A DNA stretch of 8,656 bases, from assembly GCA_934678955.1 (NCBI GenBank), contig CAKUSI010000149.1, forward strand, positions 1-8,656. Direction: 5' to 3'. Source of the stretch: an uncultured Austwickia sp. Lineage in GTDB: Bacteria > Actinomycetota > Actinomycetes > Actinomycetales > Dermatophilaceae. The notes beneath the pieces are model-generated. The model searched no databases and had not been told where the DNA came from. It saw only the letters and a list, made by a program, of their open reading frames with translations. Below are positions 6,449 through 8,656 of the stretch, one piece after another (the stretch's first letter is position 1; each line of letters opens with the position of its first letter). The position numbers and the translations under genes were made by a program.

Positions 6449-6727
6449 ATGTCGGATGTGACCGTGACCCACAACGAGGCGCGATCCCGGTGGGAAGCCC
6501 ACCTGGACGGGGAACTCGCGGGCTTCGCCGCGTACCGCGTGGCCGGGGACAAGCTGGTCTTCGACCACACGTCCGTGTCGAGCGCCTTCGGCGGCCGGGG
6601 GATCGCCGGGGAACTCGCCAAGGCATCGCTCGACGACGCTCGCGCTCAGGGCAAGACGGTGGTGCCGCAGTGCAGCTTCTACGCGAAGTACATCGCCAAG
6701 AACCCCCAGTACGCGGATCTGACCTGA
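6449..6727 (+). CDS. Small GNAT-like N-acetyltransferase (YjdJ/COG2388-type)
   Basis: This 92-residue protein is a reduced GNAT fold of the kind seen in the YjdJ/COG2388 family. Visible features are the strand pair around WEAHLDGELAGFAAYRV (15-31), FDHTSVSSAFGGRGIAGEL (38-56) containing the acetyl-CoA-binding GGRGIA loop, and the ending VVPQCSFYAKYIAKNPQYADL with Cys75 in the position conserved in this family. Such proteins bind acetyl-CoA and may be weak acetyltransferases; the substrate is unknown. ATG 6449 is preferred because AGGGTGG lies five bases upstream and MSDV begins the conserved part; GTG 6440 would add three residues. The gene is divergent from the tandem-GNAT gene and lies 124 bases before secA. 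Confidence 0.87.
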   Translation: MSDVTVTHNEARSRWEAHLDGELAGFAAYRVAGDKLVFDHTSVSSAFGGRGIAGELAKASLDDARAQGKTVVPQCSFYAKYIAKNPQYADLT

Positions 6728-6790
6728 CCCCAAGGCAGTTCGTCGCCGCTCGCGCGGGTGCGCCTGGTCTGGGCGCCGCGCGCGGTCGAC

Positions 6791-6796
6791 TACCCT
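6791..6796 (+). promoter_or_regulatory. Candidate -10 element for secA
   Basis: TACCCT at 6791-6796 fits the TAnnnT form of actinobacterial -10 boxes, 55 bases before the secA GTG. The -35 region is not convincing (TGGTCT at 6765-6770 is too far away). A GC-rich imperfect inverted repeat lies at about 6803-6822 in the resulting leader. Confidence 0.3.
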
Positions 6797-6840
6797 GGAT
6801 GGGGCCGCCCTCGGGCGGGCCGGTCCGTAGTAGTCGTGGT

Positions 6841-6846
6841 GGGGAG
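6841..6846 (+). promoter_or_regulatory. Ribosome-binding site of secA
   Basis: GGGGAG lies five bases before GTG 6852 and supports that start; the product then begins MPKIVDRIL, as SecA proteins of related organisms do. Confidence 0.7.
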
Positions 6847-6851
6847 TTCTC

Positions 6852-8656
<1,805 letters not shown>

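Overview
The window is GC-rich, compact chromosomal DNA from an actinobacterium. The gene order (probable mtrB tail, lpqB, comF, long-form hpf, orphan LuxR-type response regulator, GNAT genes, secA) is the familiar conserved neighbourhood of Actinomycetota. GTG starts, third-position G/C codons and the SecA sequence after its Walker A motif ([14 protein letters not shown]) point to the Micrococcales, though I cannot name a genus. Nothing here looks like a phage, transposon, CRISPR array or defence island.

Layout. 1-441 (+) is the end of the gene before lpqB, by position probably the proline-rich tail of the sensor kinase MtrB. Its first ~110 bases, however, read like the N-terminus of a DEDD-type exonuclease with different codon habits, so the left edge may be chimeric. 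438-2249 (+) is lpqB, overlapping by ATGA. 2355-3131 (+) is a comF-like phosphoribosyltransferase, with a possible 42-codon ORF overlapping its stop. A 368-base region (3132-3499) follows, with weak promoter signals, a possible short leader ORF and a palindrome. 3500-4141 (+) is hpf, closed by a strong hairpin at 4169-4203. 4260-4979 (+) is an orphan NarL/FixJ-family response regulator. It converges on 5054-6349 (-), a protein with two GNAT acetyltransferase domains. 6449-6727 (+) is a small GNAT-like protein, transcribed divergently from it. 6852 to the right edge (+) is secA, cut by the window end.

How the genes relate. LpqB is the lipoprotein partner of the MtrAB cell-envelope two-component system. 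HPF dimerises and silences ribosomes in slow growth. SecA drives preprotein export. The response regulator has no kinase beside it. The link between these genes is conserved position rather than one pathway. I found no convincing new multi-gene system. The points most worth checking are the odd left edge, the small ORFs after comF and before hpf, and the tandem-GNAT protein.
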